From the NCBI GenBank assembly GCA_054601695.1, contig BAAHQB010000006.1:62001-126000 (forward strand): a stretch of DNA of 64,000 nt. The letters run 5' to 3'. Of the stretch, positions 44,451 to 57,245 are shown piece after piece. The stretch comes from Amorphochlora amoebiformis. Taxonomy: Eukaryota; Cercozoa; Chlorarachniophyceae. A program made the translations under genes and the position numbers. The first letter of the stretch is position 1, and every line of letters starts with the position of its first letter. The notes under the pieces are model-generated. The model was not told the origin of the DNA and searched no databases. It was given only the letters and a program-made list of their open reading frames with translations.

Positions 44451-44603
44451 AATACATATGTATTTATTTAGTGGAATATACCTTAAATGTAAATATTAAA
44501 GAATATAATGTATATATGTATATATAACACCAAAATTAAATTTGGAAACATAGTAGGACCTCAAAAATAACCAAAAAAAAACAGGCATCTCTCTAATATA
44601 CTA

Positions 44604-44653
<50 letters not shown>

Positions 44654-44882
44654 ATATATATATATATATACATATATAAATATACATATATTATTTTTAT
44701 ACACATGTACATGCATTATTTATATGTATGTCTCTATGTATGTACATATACCTTTTTATTTTCTTTCTTATATGTAAATATGTATAAAAACAATATATGT
44801 GTATATATATGTGTATATATATATATATACATATATGTCAATGTATATATATATATATATATATCCAAATATATATCATATG

Positions 44883-44915
<33 letters not shown>

Positions 44916-45301
44916 TATATATATATATGTGCGTGTGTGTATATGTGTGTATATAAACCTATATCTATTATATCGGTCTAGCCCTACCGTAAAGCCAACA
45001 AATACATTCTACACTTTAGCAATATGACTTAGTATAGCATCATTAGAATCTGTACGTGTAAGGATCTCCTGACAAGTTCATCAGTTAGATATGTAACGGT
45101 TCGTCAGTTAGATATGTAACGGTTCGTCAGTTAGATATGTAACGGAAAAACTAATTGATCGCCTTCTGTTTTTGTTTTGAGCCGCGAAGATTACCTAAAT
45201 AAATGTATCGTTTTATGAATGATATATATATGTATGTAGAAATATTATACACATATACACAGGTTTATATATACATAGGTTTATATACACGAATGTATTT
45301 T

Positions 45302-45341
<40 letters not shown>

Positions 45342-45655
45342 TATATTTTCATGTCTATATTTATATGCATAGAAATATATACATATACAGATATAAAATA
45401 TATATACATATACATATATATATATAAATATATGCATATAAACGAAGTTAATTGTTTAGAGAATATAGATATATTTCTATGTAAATATATATGCATATGT
45501 ACATATGCATTATTATAATATCCACATATATATAAAAATATATATATATATATATATATACCATATATACCATATATATATATATATATATATGTATGTA
45601 TACATATGCATATACATGTATATTATACATGTATATTAATTTATGAATACTTTAT
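43871..45655. other. AT-rich intergenic sequence
   Basis: AT-rich DNA with (TA)n runs. A 71-codon frame at 44043-44258 (plus) is not supported by anything else. A 23-24 bp unit (TCAGTTAGATATGTAACGG) occurs three times at 45079-45146. Confidence 0.5.
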
Positions 45656-46015
45656 TTAACAAAGGAGAGAGAAATTTAAGGTAGTGAAGAGAGAGAACAA
45701 CGAAAGGGAGAAGAGAATAAAAAAAAAAAAAAAAAAGAGAAAAAAAGTAAAAAAAAAAAAAAAAAAGAAACAGACACGGAGATAGGGAAGAGGGAGAGAG
45801 AGAGAGAAGGAGAGAGTGGAGAGGCGAGAGGAGAAGAGAGGGAGAAAGGCACGGAGGGAAAGAGAGGGAGGGAGAGAGAGGGAGAGAGAGAGAGAAACGG
45901 AAATAAATGTGGAGAGAAACGGAAATAAATGTGGAGAGAAGGGTAGAGAGAGGGATAGGGAAGTGAGATGAGACAGAGAGAGAAAAAGAAGGAAGAGTGG
46001 GAAGAAAAAGATTGA
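45656..46015. repeat. Purine (GA/A)-rich tract
   Basis: About 350 nt of GAGAGA, AAAAAA and GGGAGA on the plus strand, leading into telomere-type repeat. Confidence 0.9.
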
Positions 46016-46680
46016 ATAACCCTAACCCATACTCTAACCCTAACATCCCTAACCCTAACCCTAACCGTAACCCTAACCTAATCCTATCCTTAAACCCTAA
46101 TCCTAACCCTAACCCAACCCTAACCATATCCCTATCTCTTAACCCCAGTTCTAACACTAATCCAACCCCTATCCTACCCCTACCCCTACCCCTACCCCTA
46201 CCCCTAACCCTAACCCTACCCCTAACCCTAACCCTAACCCTAACCCTAACCCTAACCATAATCCCCTAACCCTAACCCTAACAACCGGATCAGAATTCAC
46301 CCAACTCTAACTCTAACTTTAATTCTAACTCTATAACCTAACCCATCAGGATTCTTCAAAACCTTAACCCTAAACCAAACTTTAATGCTAACCCTAACAC
46401 TAATCGAAACCTCAAGCCTAACCCTAACACTATAAACCTAACCCTAACCCTAACCCTAACCCTATCCCTAACCCTAACCCAAACCCTAAACCCTAAACCC
46501 CAACCTAAACCCTATCCCTAACCCTAACCCTAACCTAACCCTAGCCCTAACCCTAACCCTAACCTTAGCCCTAACCCTAACCCAACCCTAAATCTATCCC
46601 TATCCCTATCCGTTACCTATCCCTAACCCTAACCCTAACCCTACCCTAACACTAACCCTAACCCTAACCCTAACGAGAGC
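46016..46680 (+). repeat. Degenerate CCCTAA array
   Basis: CCCTAA with many variants (CCCTAC, CCCTAT, CTCTAA), about 650 nt. Confidence 0.9.
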
Positions 46681-47100
46681 AGTAGATGGAAGAATTAGGA
46701 GGGTAACCCTAACCCGTGTATATATATATATATATACATATATATTTTAATACAATATATATACATATATATATATATATATATGCATATGTATATACAT
46801 ATGTATATATATATTATACATATATGTATGTATGTATATTAATACAATAAATATATAAAAATTAACTAACCCTAACACTAACCCTAACCCTAACCCTAAC
46901 GAGAGAAGTAGATGGAAGAAATAGGAGGGTAACCCTAACCCTAACCCTAACACTAACCCTAACCCTAACCCTAACGAGAGGAGTAGATGGAAGAAATAGG
47001 AAGGTATCCCTAACCCTAACCCTAACCCTAACCCTAACCCTAACCCTAACCCTAACCCTAACGAGAGAAGTAGATGGAAGAAATAGGAGGGTATCTTAAG
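46675..47100 (-). repeat. Four exon-like 31-bp units alternating with TTAGGG
   Basis: Read on the minus strand, TACCCTCCTATTTCTTCCAT CTACTTCTCTCG followed by (TTAGGG)n occurs four times (ending near 46713, 46926, 47007 and 47093). The outermost copy is preceded by a T-rich tract and TTAAG that looks like an acceptor. These may be echoes of a downstream exon of paralog copy 2. Confidence 0.7.
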
Positions 47101-47149
47101 AAAAAAAATGTACATATATACACATTTATATTTACATGTATACATATCC

Positions 47150-47292
47150 TGCTACCCCCGGTAGTACCGGTTACCCCGGGTAGTACCCGGTTACTACCGA
47201 TTACTACCGGGTAGTGCTTGATACTATTGGATACTACCGTGTAGTACCGGTTATTACTACTGGGTATTACCAGATACTACCGGGTTGCCCTT
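47150..47292. repeat. GGTAGTACC palindromic repeat block
   Basis: Short units such as CCGGTAGTACCGGTTAC and TACTACCGGGTA recur. Many are self-complementary, so cruciforms are possible. A related block recurs near 47808-47850. Confidence 0.85.
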
Positions 47293-47421
47293 TATAATAT
47301 ATATGTAGGGTAACTATATATATATATATATATTATGGATACATGCATATATATATATATATATATATATGAAAATATATATATATATAAATATATACAT
47401 GTATATATAATATTATATATA

Positions 47422-47476
<55 letters not shown>

Positions 47477-47613
47477 GTAAACGTTATGCAGATATATATT
47501 ATATATATATATATATATATATGTATACATATACACATACATAACGCAAACATAATATACACACCATACATAACACATACATGATATAACCATCATACAT
47601 AACTCATACATAC

Positions 47614-47889
47614 CGAGTATAATAGCCGGTATAGGGGTCTTTTCCAACGCCTCTACGCGGTACGACTTACAACTATTTTTGAGATTAAGACACGTGTCAA
47701 TCTCAGTTTTTATTTTTGAGATTAAGACACGTGTCAATCTCAGAAAACCGAAACATTTTTTTCAATCTGGTATCAAATCTCAAATATCAGAGCCATATAT
47801 CCCTCATCCGGTACTACCCGGTGGTTATGGGTACTGCCTGGTAGTATCTTAATCGCATTTAGATATACATTACATACATATATATACAT

Positions 47890-47934
<45 letters not shown>

Positions 47935-48012
47935 TATATACATATTATATATATATATGTGTATATATATATATATATAAGAATGTACATGTTTTCATAC
48001 ATATATATGTTG

Positions 48013-48063
<51 letters not shown>

Positions 48064-48205
48064 TGTATGCTAATATATTTACACGTGCATAAAGAAATAT
48101 ATACATTTATGTATATATATATATTGTACATATTGTATGTACATATTTATGAAAATCAGCATACATTAATATTTCATGTTCATATACATGTGTATATCTT
48201 TATGT

Positions 48206-48239
<34 letters not shown>

Positions 48240-48277
48240 TATATATAATGTACATGTATATTACATATATTACATAT

Positions 48278-48321
<44 letters not shown>

Positions 48322-48575
48322 GTATGTATATATATATATATATATATTTATACATATATATATATTTATATATATATATATATATATTATATAATATATA
48401 TATATGTATATATAATATATATATACATATATGTATCGTATATATATATATATATATTTAAATATATATATAAATATATTATAACATATCTATTCGAATA
48501 TATTTATTGATTGTATAGTATTATATATAAGTTGAATGCATAATACATATTTCATACACAAATATACACATATAT

Positions 48576-48623
<48 letters not shown>

Positions 48624-48631
48624 CTATGATC

Positions 48632-48695
<64 letters not shown>

Positions 48696-49999
48696 GAAAG
48701 CAGAAAGGAGTCAAGTTCAGGGTCGGGCTCAGTTCTGGAGATAAAAAATACCCTTTCTTAGATGAGTCCTCTCTTAATCCAACAACCGGTTGCTTAGAGG
48801 TTCGTGGCTTTGACTTTAATTTCTCTTCTAGCTTGCGCAGAATGCTCGGATATACTCTTGTGGGACTATCAGCGACATTCTTTTTTAAAAAAAATAAAAA
48901 AAAAAAGATTGAAATTTAGCGGCACTCTTTTTAAAAAAGAGAGGTTGAAGACTTGAGGTTTAGGACAAATGGTCGGGAGAAGGAAGCTCACGCGAGAAAC
49001 TCAGACGACATTTTTTTTTTTTTTAAATATTAGATTTGAAATTAGACCGAAAACCCTTAGGGTCAACGGTTCGCTTTTCATGCTTGTTAAGACTTTCAGA
49101 TGGGAGCTAGCTAGAAAACGAACTTGTTTCCGACGCGAGCTTCGCCATGGTTTGAGATGTGAAGAAGAAAAATGATTCTTATTCGTAGTCGGGTACATAT
49201 CATCACGCCAGACGCGTCGCATCGAGGTTGATGGACCACTTACTCGCCCAGAGTTCCTCGGATGAGCTGCAGTTACCCCCGCGCCGCAGGATGGGTGGCG
49301 CTTGCGGTTGCGGTAGAAGATCTTCCGCTCGGGATATGGGTGATAGTTGCCTTCCGGCGGCATCCGAGCCGGAAAAGGCCTTGAAAGGTCTTCCTTGAAC
49401 TCATAGGAATCCTCGCTTCTGTCAGAGAGGCAATGCAGCTCTTGAATGTAACCAGCGAGGACAGGGGTTGGTACCGGTAGTCCTGGGGGTCCTGGGGGTC
49501 CTGGGGGGCTGATGAGAGTGTGTCGCAGTGTCATGGTGATAACACGTCCGAGTGCAACGAAATTCACGCTGCCATAACTCTCGCGGGCATCGATTTTCTG
49601 TCCAACACAAAGATAGCAACAGGTTACATCATCAGCTGACCTCCAATACGGAAACGGTTTGGTAGCGGTTGAATTAGAATCACCCTGAAAACGTCGAGAA
49701 TAGTGCAGCCACAATCCACCCTTCGGAATGTCTCGCTGAGCGATATCTCTCCACCGAGCTGGTCTTCCAGACCGAGAATGCGACAACCAAGTGCGTCGAG
49801 GACTAACACATCTTCCGAAAGGTCCATGACGACCCTGCCGAAGCGCGGCCAGGAAATATAGTCCCACACATCGTAAAGGCTTCTTCGTGGTCGTGTAGGG
49901 TAATACGGACTCGTCGAGACAGACAGATATTCTGTCTCGAGCTGGAAGTGTGACATACAGGCGCTAAAATCGTTCCGGAAGGCCATGAGCAGCCTATTG
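47614..49999 (-). CDS. Unrecognised paralog family, copy 2 (intron-rich)
   Basis: Minus-strand exons 49999-49684, 49597-49244, 48879-48752 and 47672-47614 join in phase. The first ends with [25 protein letters not shown]; the second opens with [22 protein letters not shown] and then a collagen-like run ([11 protein letters not shown]). A GTAAGT donor at 49243 leads to an exon of basic, polar sequence behind a long T-rich acceptor. The last exon ends TPIPAIILG, matching the C-terminal motif of both sister copies, which supports the splicing. The true end lies further left (not resolved; perhaps in the exon-like repeats at 46680-47100). A phase-compatible exon from 50254 rightwards (ending QDQNKRLTWQ) may extend the N terminus; otherwise the ATG at 49986 is the start. 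Function unknown. Confidence 0.58.
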
Positions 50000-50540
50000 C
50001 TAAGCAGTTGCTGGGTGCAAGCTGGATTTATTTAGCGACTGTCGGATGGGGGGTCAGCTTTTGGCGTTGTGGTGTTGACGGTACCCTAAATGGATGATGG
50101 TACCCCATGCGCCCACGGGAGACCTTTGGCTGATTTTAGGCGAAATCCATCGTTATACTTGCGCTCGACTTGGCTGTTCTGCAGCTTTTCGTTTTTTATT
50201 AGGCGAAATCGCCTATTTCCACGATATCGTACCCTCATTTTGCGCATGGGTACCTCTGCCAAGTTAGTCTTTTATTCTGATCTTGCATGAAAGGGCTAAG
50301 GAAGCAGCGGCACAGCAACCGCGAGGCCAACATTTCATGGTGGTCGACATTCGCTCTCTGTGCATGATCGAATTCAAGGTCAGCGTTTGATCTGCCGGCA
50401 GGGAGCCAGCGAACATCGTTGGGAGAGTCCCTGAACACGTGCGGCCAATGCCATGCTACCCTTCGACTGCTTGTCCCGCCCGGGACACGGGCTTGGCGTG
50501 TTTGGGAAGACGTTACCTGTAGCTGCGGATAAAACGAAAG

Positions 50541-51179
<639 letters not shown>

Positions 51180-51180
<1 letters not shown>

Positions 51181-51440
51181 TAACACTAACCCTAACCCTA
51201 ACCCTAACCCAAACCTCAACCCTAACCCTAACTCTAACGCTAAACCTCACCCTAACCCTAACCCTAACCCTAACCCTAACCCTACCCAAACCATAACCCT
51301 AATCCGAACCCTAATAGGGGGAAAGAGGGAGACTTCGGGAAGGTCGATGTCCCTAACCCTAACCCTAACCCTAACCTTAACCCTAACCCTAACCCTTACC
51401 GTAACCCTAACCCTAACCCTAACCCTTACCCTAACCCTAG
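51180..51440 (+). repeat. CCCTAA array with GA-rich spacer repeats
   Basis: CCCTAA arrays, each preceded by a related GAGAGGGAGACTT(A/C) and GTCGAT spacer (51150-51180 and 51315-51350). Confidence 0.9.
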
Positions 51441-51679
51441 TCGGACACCCTAAGAGGAGACCTGGGATGAGAGTAAAGAGTGAGACGCCTATAGGAGAGA
51501 GAGAACGAGAGAGAGAAGGAGAGAGAGAACGAGAGAGAGAAGGAGAGAGAGAGCGAAAAAAAGAGAGGAGAGAGTGAGAGAGAAGGATGAGAGATCTAGA
51601 GACGGAGAGAGGGGGAGAGGAAGGAAGAGAGAAAGGCGAGGGCCAGTTTTGTTCTGTAGATCTAGCTTGGTTGTAGGGT

Positions 51680-51772
<93 letters not shown>

Positions 51773-51774
51773 AA

Positions 51775-52098
51775 ACACAGATATGTGGAGATAACAATTA
51801 TGATATATCATGAGGGTGTATACATATATATATATACCTAAACACAGATATGTGGAAATAGCAATTATGATATACATATTATGAGGGTATATTTGAACAG
51901 AATTCAAACGGAAATTCAAGAATACATATATGAATATATATGTGTATGTATATATATGTATATATATGTATATATATATATATATATATGTATATATGAA
52001 TCTCTTATATGTTTTTATATAGGCTCAGTATCCACAAGCTTGTCAATCAAATATCAAGAATCAAAGTCTCGACTCAACGCGAAATTAGAATATATGTA

Positions 52099-52146
<48 letters not shown>

Positions 52147-52205
52147 CTTGTCAATCAAATATCAAGAATCGAAGTCTCAACGCAACGCGAAATTAGAATA
52201 TATGT
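51775..52205. repeat. Duplicated islands of unknown role
   Basis: AACACAGATATGTGGA(G/A)ATA with its flank occurs twice (51774 and 51840). TTGTCAATCAAATATCAAGAATC and its flank occurs twice (52039 and 52147). The left copy of the second pair follows TATAG and is open in one frame ([12 protein letters not shown]), so it may be an exon with a 3' echo, but no chain was found. Confidence 0.6.
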
Positions 52206-52265
52206 ATTTAATATATATATTAATATATATATATATATGTATATATATATACATATAATATATAA

Positions 52266-52303
<38 letters not shown>

Positions 52304-52397
52304 ATACGTATGTATGTATATACATATATATATACATATATGTGTGTATATATGTGTATATTTACAACAAACGTATGCTACGTTTATATGCATATGA

Positions 52398-52522
<125 letters not shown>

Positions 52523-52583
52523 TATATATATATATATATATTTAAAAAATAAATGTACTTAATGTGTAAATGATGTACATATA

Positions 52584-52618
<35 letters not shown>

Positions 52619-52636
52619 GTATAATATGCATATATA

Positions 52637-52684
<48 letters not shown>

Positions 52685-52714
52685 AAAAAATAAATGTATT
52701 AAATGTATAAATGA

Positions 52715-52753
<39 letters not shown>

Positions 52754-52889
52754 CATAATATTGTATACATATAAGCATATACATGGCTACACCAACCTAA
52801 TGTAATGTTTACTTTCACAGTGTTCCATTCATTTTTAAACGCATGTACAATCAACGTGTAACACATTACATGTACGCATCATGCAAATA

Positions 52890-54100
52890 TATCAACCCTC
52901 TACTCTTCCCCTCTCTATCCCTCGCTCTCCCACTCTCTTTCTCTCTTCCTCCGACCTTCCTTGATCTCCTCGACCTCCCTCCCTCTCGCCCTCTCCCCCT
53001 TCCTCTCCCTCTCTCCCTTCCTCTCGCGCTCTCTCCCTCTCCCTCTCTCTCTCTCTTCCTCTCCCTCTCTCTCTCTCTTCCTCCCCTTCTCTCTCTCTGT
53101 CTTCTCTCTCTCTCTCTCTTCCTCTCCCTCTCTCTCCTTCTCCCTCTCTCTCCCTCTTTCTCTCTCTTCCTCTCGCCCTCTCTCCCTTCCTCGCCCTCTC
53201 TCCCTTCCTCTCCCTGTCTCTCTTCCTCTCCCTCTCTAGAGAGAGGAAGGGAGACAGAGGGAGGAAGAGAGAGAGAGGGAGAGGAAGAGAGAGAGGGAGG
53301 GAGAGGAAGGGAGAGACACGAGAGACTCTCTCTCTCCCTCTTTCTCCCTCTCTCTCTCTCTTCCTCTCCCTCTCTCTCTCTTCCTCTCCCTCTCTTTCTC
53401 CCTTCCTCTCCCTCTCTTTCTCCCTTCCTCCCTCTGTCTCTCTCTTCCTCTCCCTCTCTCTCTCTCCCTCTCTCTCTCCCTTCCTCTCCCTCTCTTTCTC
53501 CCTTCCTCTCCCTCTCTCTCTCTCTTCCTCTCCCTCTCTCTCCTTTCCTCTCCCTCTCTCTTCCTCTCCCTCTCTCTCCTTTCCTCTCCCTCTCTCCCCG
53601 TTCCTCTCCCTCTCTCTCTCTTCCTCTCCCTCTCTCTCTCTCTTCCTCTCCCTCTCTCTCCTTTCCTCTCCCTCTCTCCCCGTTCCTCTCCCTCTCTCTA
53701 TCTTCCTCTCCCTCTCTCTCCCTCTCTCTCCCTCTCTCTCCCTCCCTCTCTCTTCCTCCCCCTCTCTCTCTCTCTCTTCATCTCTCTCTCTCTCTCTCTT
53801 CCTCTCCCTCCTTCTCCCTCTCTCTCTCTCTTCCTCTCCCTCCTTCTCCCTCTCTCTCTTCCTCTCCATCTCTCTCCCTCTCTCTCTCCCTCTCTCTCTC
53901 CCTTCCTCTTCTCTCTCCTTCTCTCTCTCTCTGAACCTTCCTCTCCCTCTCTTTCCTTTCCTCTCCCTCTCTCTCCCTCTCCGTTAATCTCTCTCCCTCT
54001 CTCCCGACTCTCCCTCCCTCTCTCTCCCTCCTTTTTCCTTAGTCTTCCCTCTCCCCCTCGACGACCATTTCACTCTCTCAACCTCTCTTTCTCTCTCAAC

Positions 54101-54131
<31 letters not shown>

Positions 54132-54330
54132 TCTCTCTCCATCTCTCATTTTCTCCTTAGTTGATCCTCTCTCTCCCTCACGCTCTCTTTTCCTCACTCT
54201 CTCTCTCCCTCACCCTCTCTCTTTCCCTCTCTTTCCCTCCCTATACCGTGCTTACCCTCTCTTCCTTCGCCCTCTCAATATTTCTCTTTTTTTTTTTTCC
54301 TCTCTCTCTTTTTTTCTTGTTTTTGCTTCT
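52890..54330 (+). repeat. 1.4-kb polypyrimidine tract with inverted segment
   Basis: Plus strand is CT-rich (CTCTCC, TTCCTC units) for about 1.4 kb, interrupted at 53236-53328 by a GA-rich segment that is the same repeat in the opposite orientation. Confidence 0.95.
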
Positions 54331-54431
54331 GCACATTTACAGTATGTGGTGTATATGTATTTGTATATATATATACATATATTATATACATATATATATA
54401 TATTATATATATATATATATTATATATATAC

Positions 54432-54510
<79 letters not shown>

Positions 54511-54536
54511 CATATATATATATATATGTCTACATG

Positions 54537-54644
<108 letters not shown>

Positions 54645-54688
54645 TATAATACTTTCGACAATATGAACCTTTCTACGCGTCCAAATCA

Positions 54689-54761
<73 letters not shown>

Positions 54762-54767
54762 ACATAC

Positions 54768-55630
54768 ATGTCCAAACCATGCGACTTCTATCCACATCTA
54801 CAAAGTAACATGTTACCAAACGGTTTTAGACCTCTAGGTAAGCTTCTGAGCAGGTCACTACCATATCACATCATGCATCACTTAATCTTTTCCTCAATAT
54901 GTATGCCTCTTACCCTATGTGTATTTAGGTTTTGATCTTAGGGTTATTAGGGTTAGGGGTCTCTGAGGATATGATTACTGGATTACATCATGACAGAATC
55001 ATATGTTCACAGGGTCCGTATGCGTCATTACCGTATGTTATACATATCTCCACGCTTCGAAGATATTTCCCTAGGTATCTCCACGCTTGGAAGATATTTC
55101 CGTAGGTTTTCGACCCCTATACACCTGTTGAGTACAAGTTCAATACGTTATCACAATTTGTAAACATATGTGTATATGTGTGCACGCCTGTGTATGCGAT
55201 ATCACAAAGCGGTATGTTCCTATTCACACATCTGTACACGCCCAGAAAACATGTTACCTTAGCTTTTAGAACCCTAGGGGTATCTACCCACACGTTCATA
55301 TACATGTGTTACTTAAGTTATTTAAACACATCTGTATGCATGTTTCAATGGCCATCAACAATATTAGCACTGTGTCCAGACATTAGGCATTGTTTTTCCA
55401 GACATTAGCACTATTTCCAGATGCCGACTTACAAACATCTACACGCTAAGTAACGTGGTTTCACGAATTATAGGCTACTTTTGACCTTTTTTGCATGGCA
55501 GTGTGCATGCTGTCCACGATGTATAGACACGTGTACATGTTATTACACTCTATTTTCAAGGTCGTTACATAGTTCTACATGCACGTTAACTCAGGTCGAA
55601 TACTGGAATATCTACGCCTCTCTCGCTCTT

Positions 55631-55711
<81 letters not shown>

Positions 55712-56413
55712 TTCTCTCTCTCTCTTTCTCTCTCTCTCTTTCTCTCTCTCTCTCGCTTTCTATCTCTCTTAGGGTTAGGGTTAGGGTAAAGGTGGGGATT
55801 AGACTCAGGTTTAGGGGCGTAGGCTTAGGGTTAGCATGATTGTGAATAGATATTGTGACATGTTTCTTAGTATTGCATACATATATGTGTATACATATAT
55901 GTGTATATGTGTGTGATATATGTGTGTGTATGTGTATGTATATATAACCCTAACCCTAACCCTAACCCTAATCCTAGCCCTAACCCTAACCCTAATCCTA
56001 ACCCTAACTCTAACCCTTCTAACCCTAATCCTAACCCTAACCCTAACCCTAATCCTAACCCTAACCCTAACCCTAACCCTAACCCTAACCCTAACCCTAA
56101 CCCTCAGACTGAACGATGCGGAAGAAGGATTGCATTTTAATCCTAATATTGGTTTTGAGACAACATATAACTGCATACATATATATGTGATGCCTTACAC
56201 ATATATGAATACATGTATGAATTGGAACATACATATGTATGCATACACAACCAACACTCCTCAATGTCAACCAACCCCCAGCTGAGTATAAATTCACAAT
56301 TTTTAATTGTTGAATAGGCTATTGAACTAGTGGAAGTATAAATTCACGTTTTTTTAATTATTGAATAGGCTATTGGACTAGTAGAAGCAAAACAGTTCTA
56401 TGAGGGTCTCTGA
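54768..56413 (+). CDS. Small Cys-rich hydrophobic protein, 6 exons
   Basis: Proposed exons: 54768-54837, 54951-55013, 55263-55279, 55421-55449, 55474-55594, 56369-56413. They total 345 nt (114 codons plus TGA) and phase is continuous. It starts [11 protein letters not shown]. The long fifth exon encodes a hydrophobic, Cys-dense segment ([16 protein letters not shown] and then CTCYY). The end reads [12 protein letters not shown]. The acceptor of exon 2 lies in a TTAGGG-like run. Exon 3 resembles a decayed 3' copy of exon 1 and may not be used; exon 2 could then join an in-frame stop in exon 4. Family unknown. Confidence 0.45.
55617..55770 (+). repeat. (CT)n / CTTT tract in the last intron of the Cys-rich gene
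   Basis: CTCTCTCTTT units grade into TTAGGG repeats at 55771. They follow the donor at 55595. Confidence 0.9.
55946..56106 (+). repeat. CCCTAA array
   Basis: About 25 units, nearly perfect at the right end, inside the intron before the last exon of the Cys-rich gene. Confidence 0.95.
56285..56368 (+). pseudogene. 5' echo of the exon at 56369
   Basis: GTATAAATTCAC plus a T-rich stretch, TTGAATAG and GCTATTGAACTAGTGGAAG at 56285-56333 repeat the acceptor and first 19 nt of the terminal exon (GCTATTGGACTAGTAGAAG). The copy then stops. Confidence 0.85.
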
Positions 56414-56579
56414 ATACAATAATGGTTGATACATGGCCATTTGAATAACTTTATTTTAATAAAGTTCTTGAGTTTTGTTCAAGTCATCAGAGACTAAAGT
56501 ATACATCTAGTATCCAGAGACTAGAGTATACATACACACCAGATGTATATCATGATCGCTAGCTGTATAGTTGTTAGTA

Positions 56580-56629
<50 letters not shown>

Positions 56630-56690
56630 TATTATATATATAAAAATATATATATGTATATACACACACACACATATGTATATATATATG

Positions 56691-56723
<33 letters not shown>

Positions 56724-56922
56724 GTATACCGTAGATCACAGTCTGAGATATTTACTGTTTACATGTAATAGATTGTGGATATTTACTGTTTACATCTAGT
56801 ACATGTACAGATATTAATAGATTCTAGATTGTACCGGTACCATAGATGCATATCTTAGCCTAGTATAAGATTAATAAATCAAGTAATCATATGAAAAAAT
56901 AAACCTAGATATCATGATATAC

Positions 56923-56982
<60 letters not shown>

Positions 56983-57245
56983 TATATATATACATATATT
57001 ATATGCCTATATATATATATATATATTATATATGTCACGATAAACATATACTCATATGTAAGTTTCACACACGATATATTGTATAATTTCTAGAATATAG
57101 AGAATGTAACGACTGATTCAAATCTGCAATTACACTCTAACAATGTTGTACAAAAGGATCCAACTCGCTTAGATATCAAAATGCCTCATAGCTTGACCCT
57201 GTCTTATGCTACTCGAATCATCCTGAGTAACGCTACCACTCACAA
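56414..57245. other. Intergenic, convergent gene ends
   Basis: Between a plus-strand stop and a minus-strand stop. It holds (TA)n and a duplicated GATATTTACTGTTTACAT motif near 56740-56800. No gene seen. Confidence 0.6.

Noticed and set aside
45636-46259. 207-codon minus-strand frame
   Set aside because: Composed of purine tract and telomere-type repeat only.
46016-46680. True chromosome end
   Set aside because: Arrays are degenerate, occur in both orientations and lie between or inside genes, so they are interstitial repeats.
52843-53934. 363-codon Ser/Leu/Pro frame and its opposite Arg/Glu frame
   Set aside because: Pure CT/GA low-complexity tract; both strands are open for the same reason.
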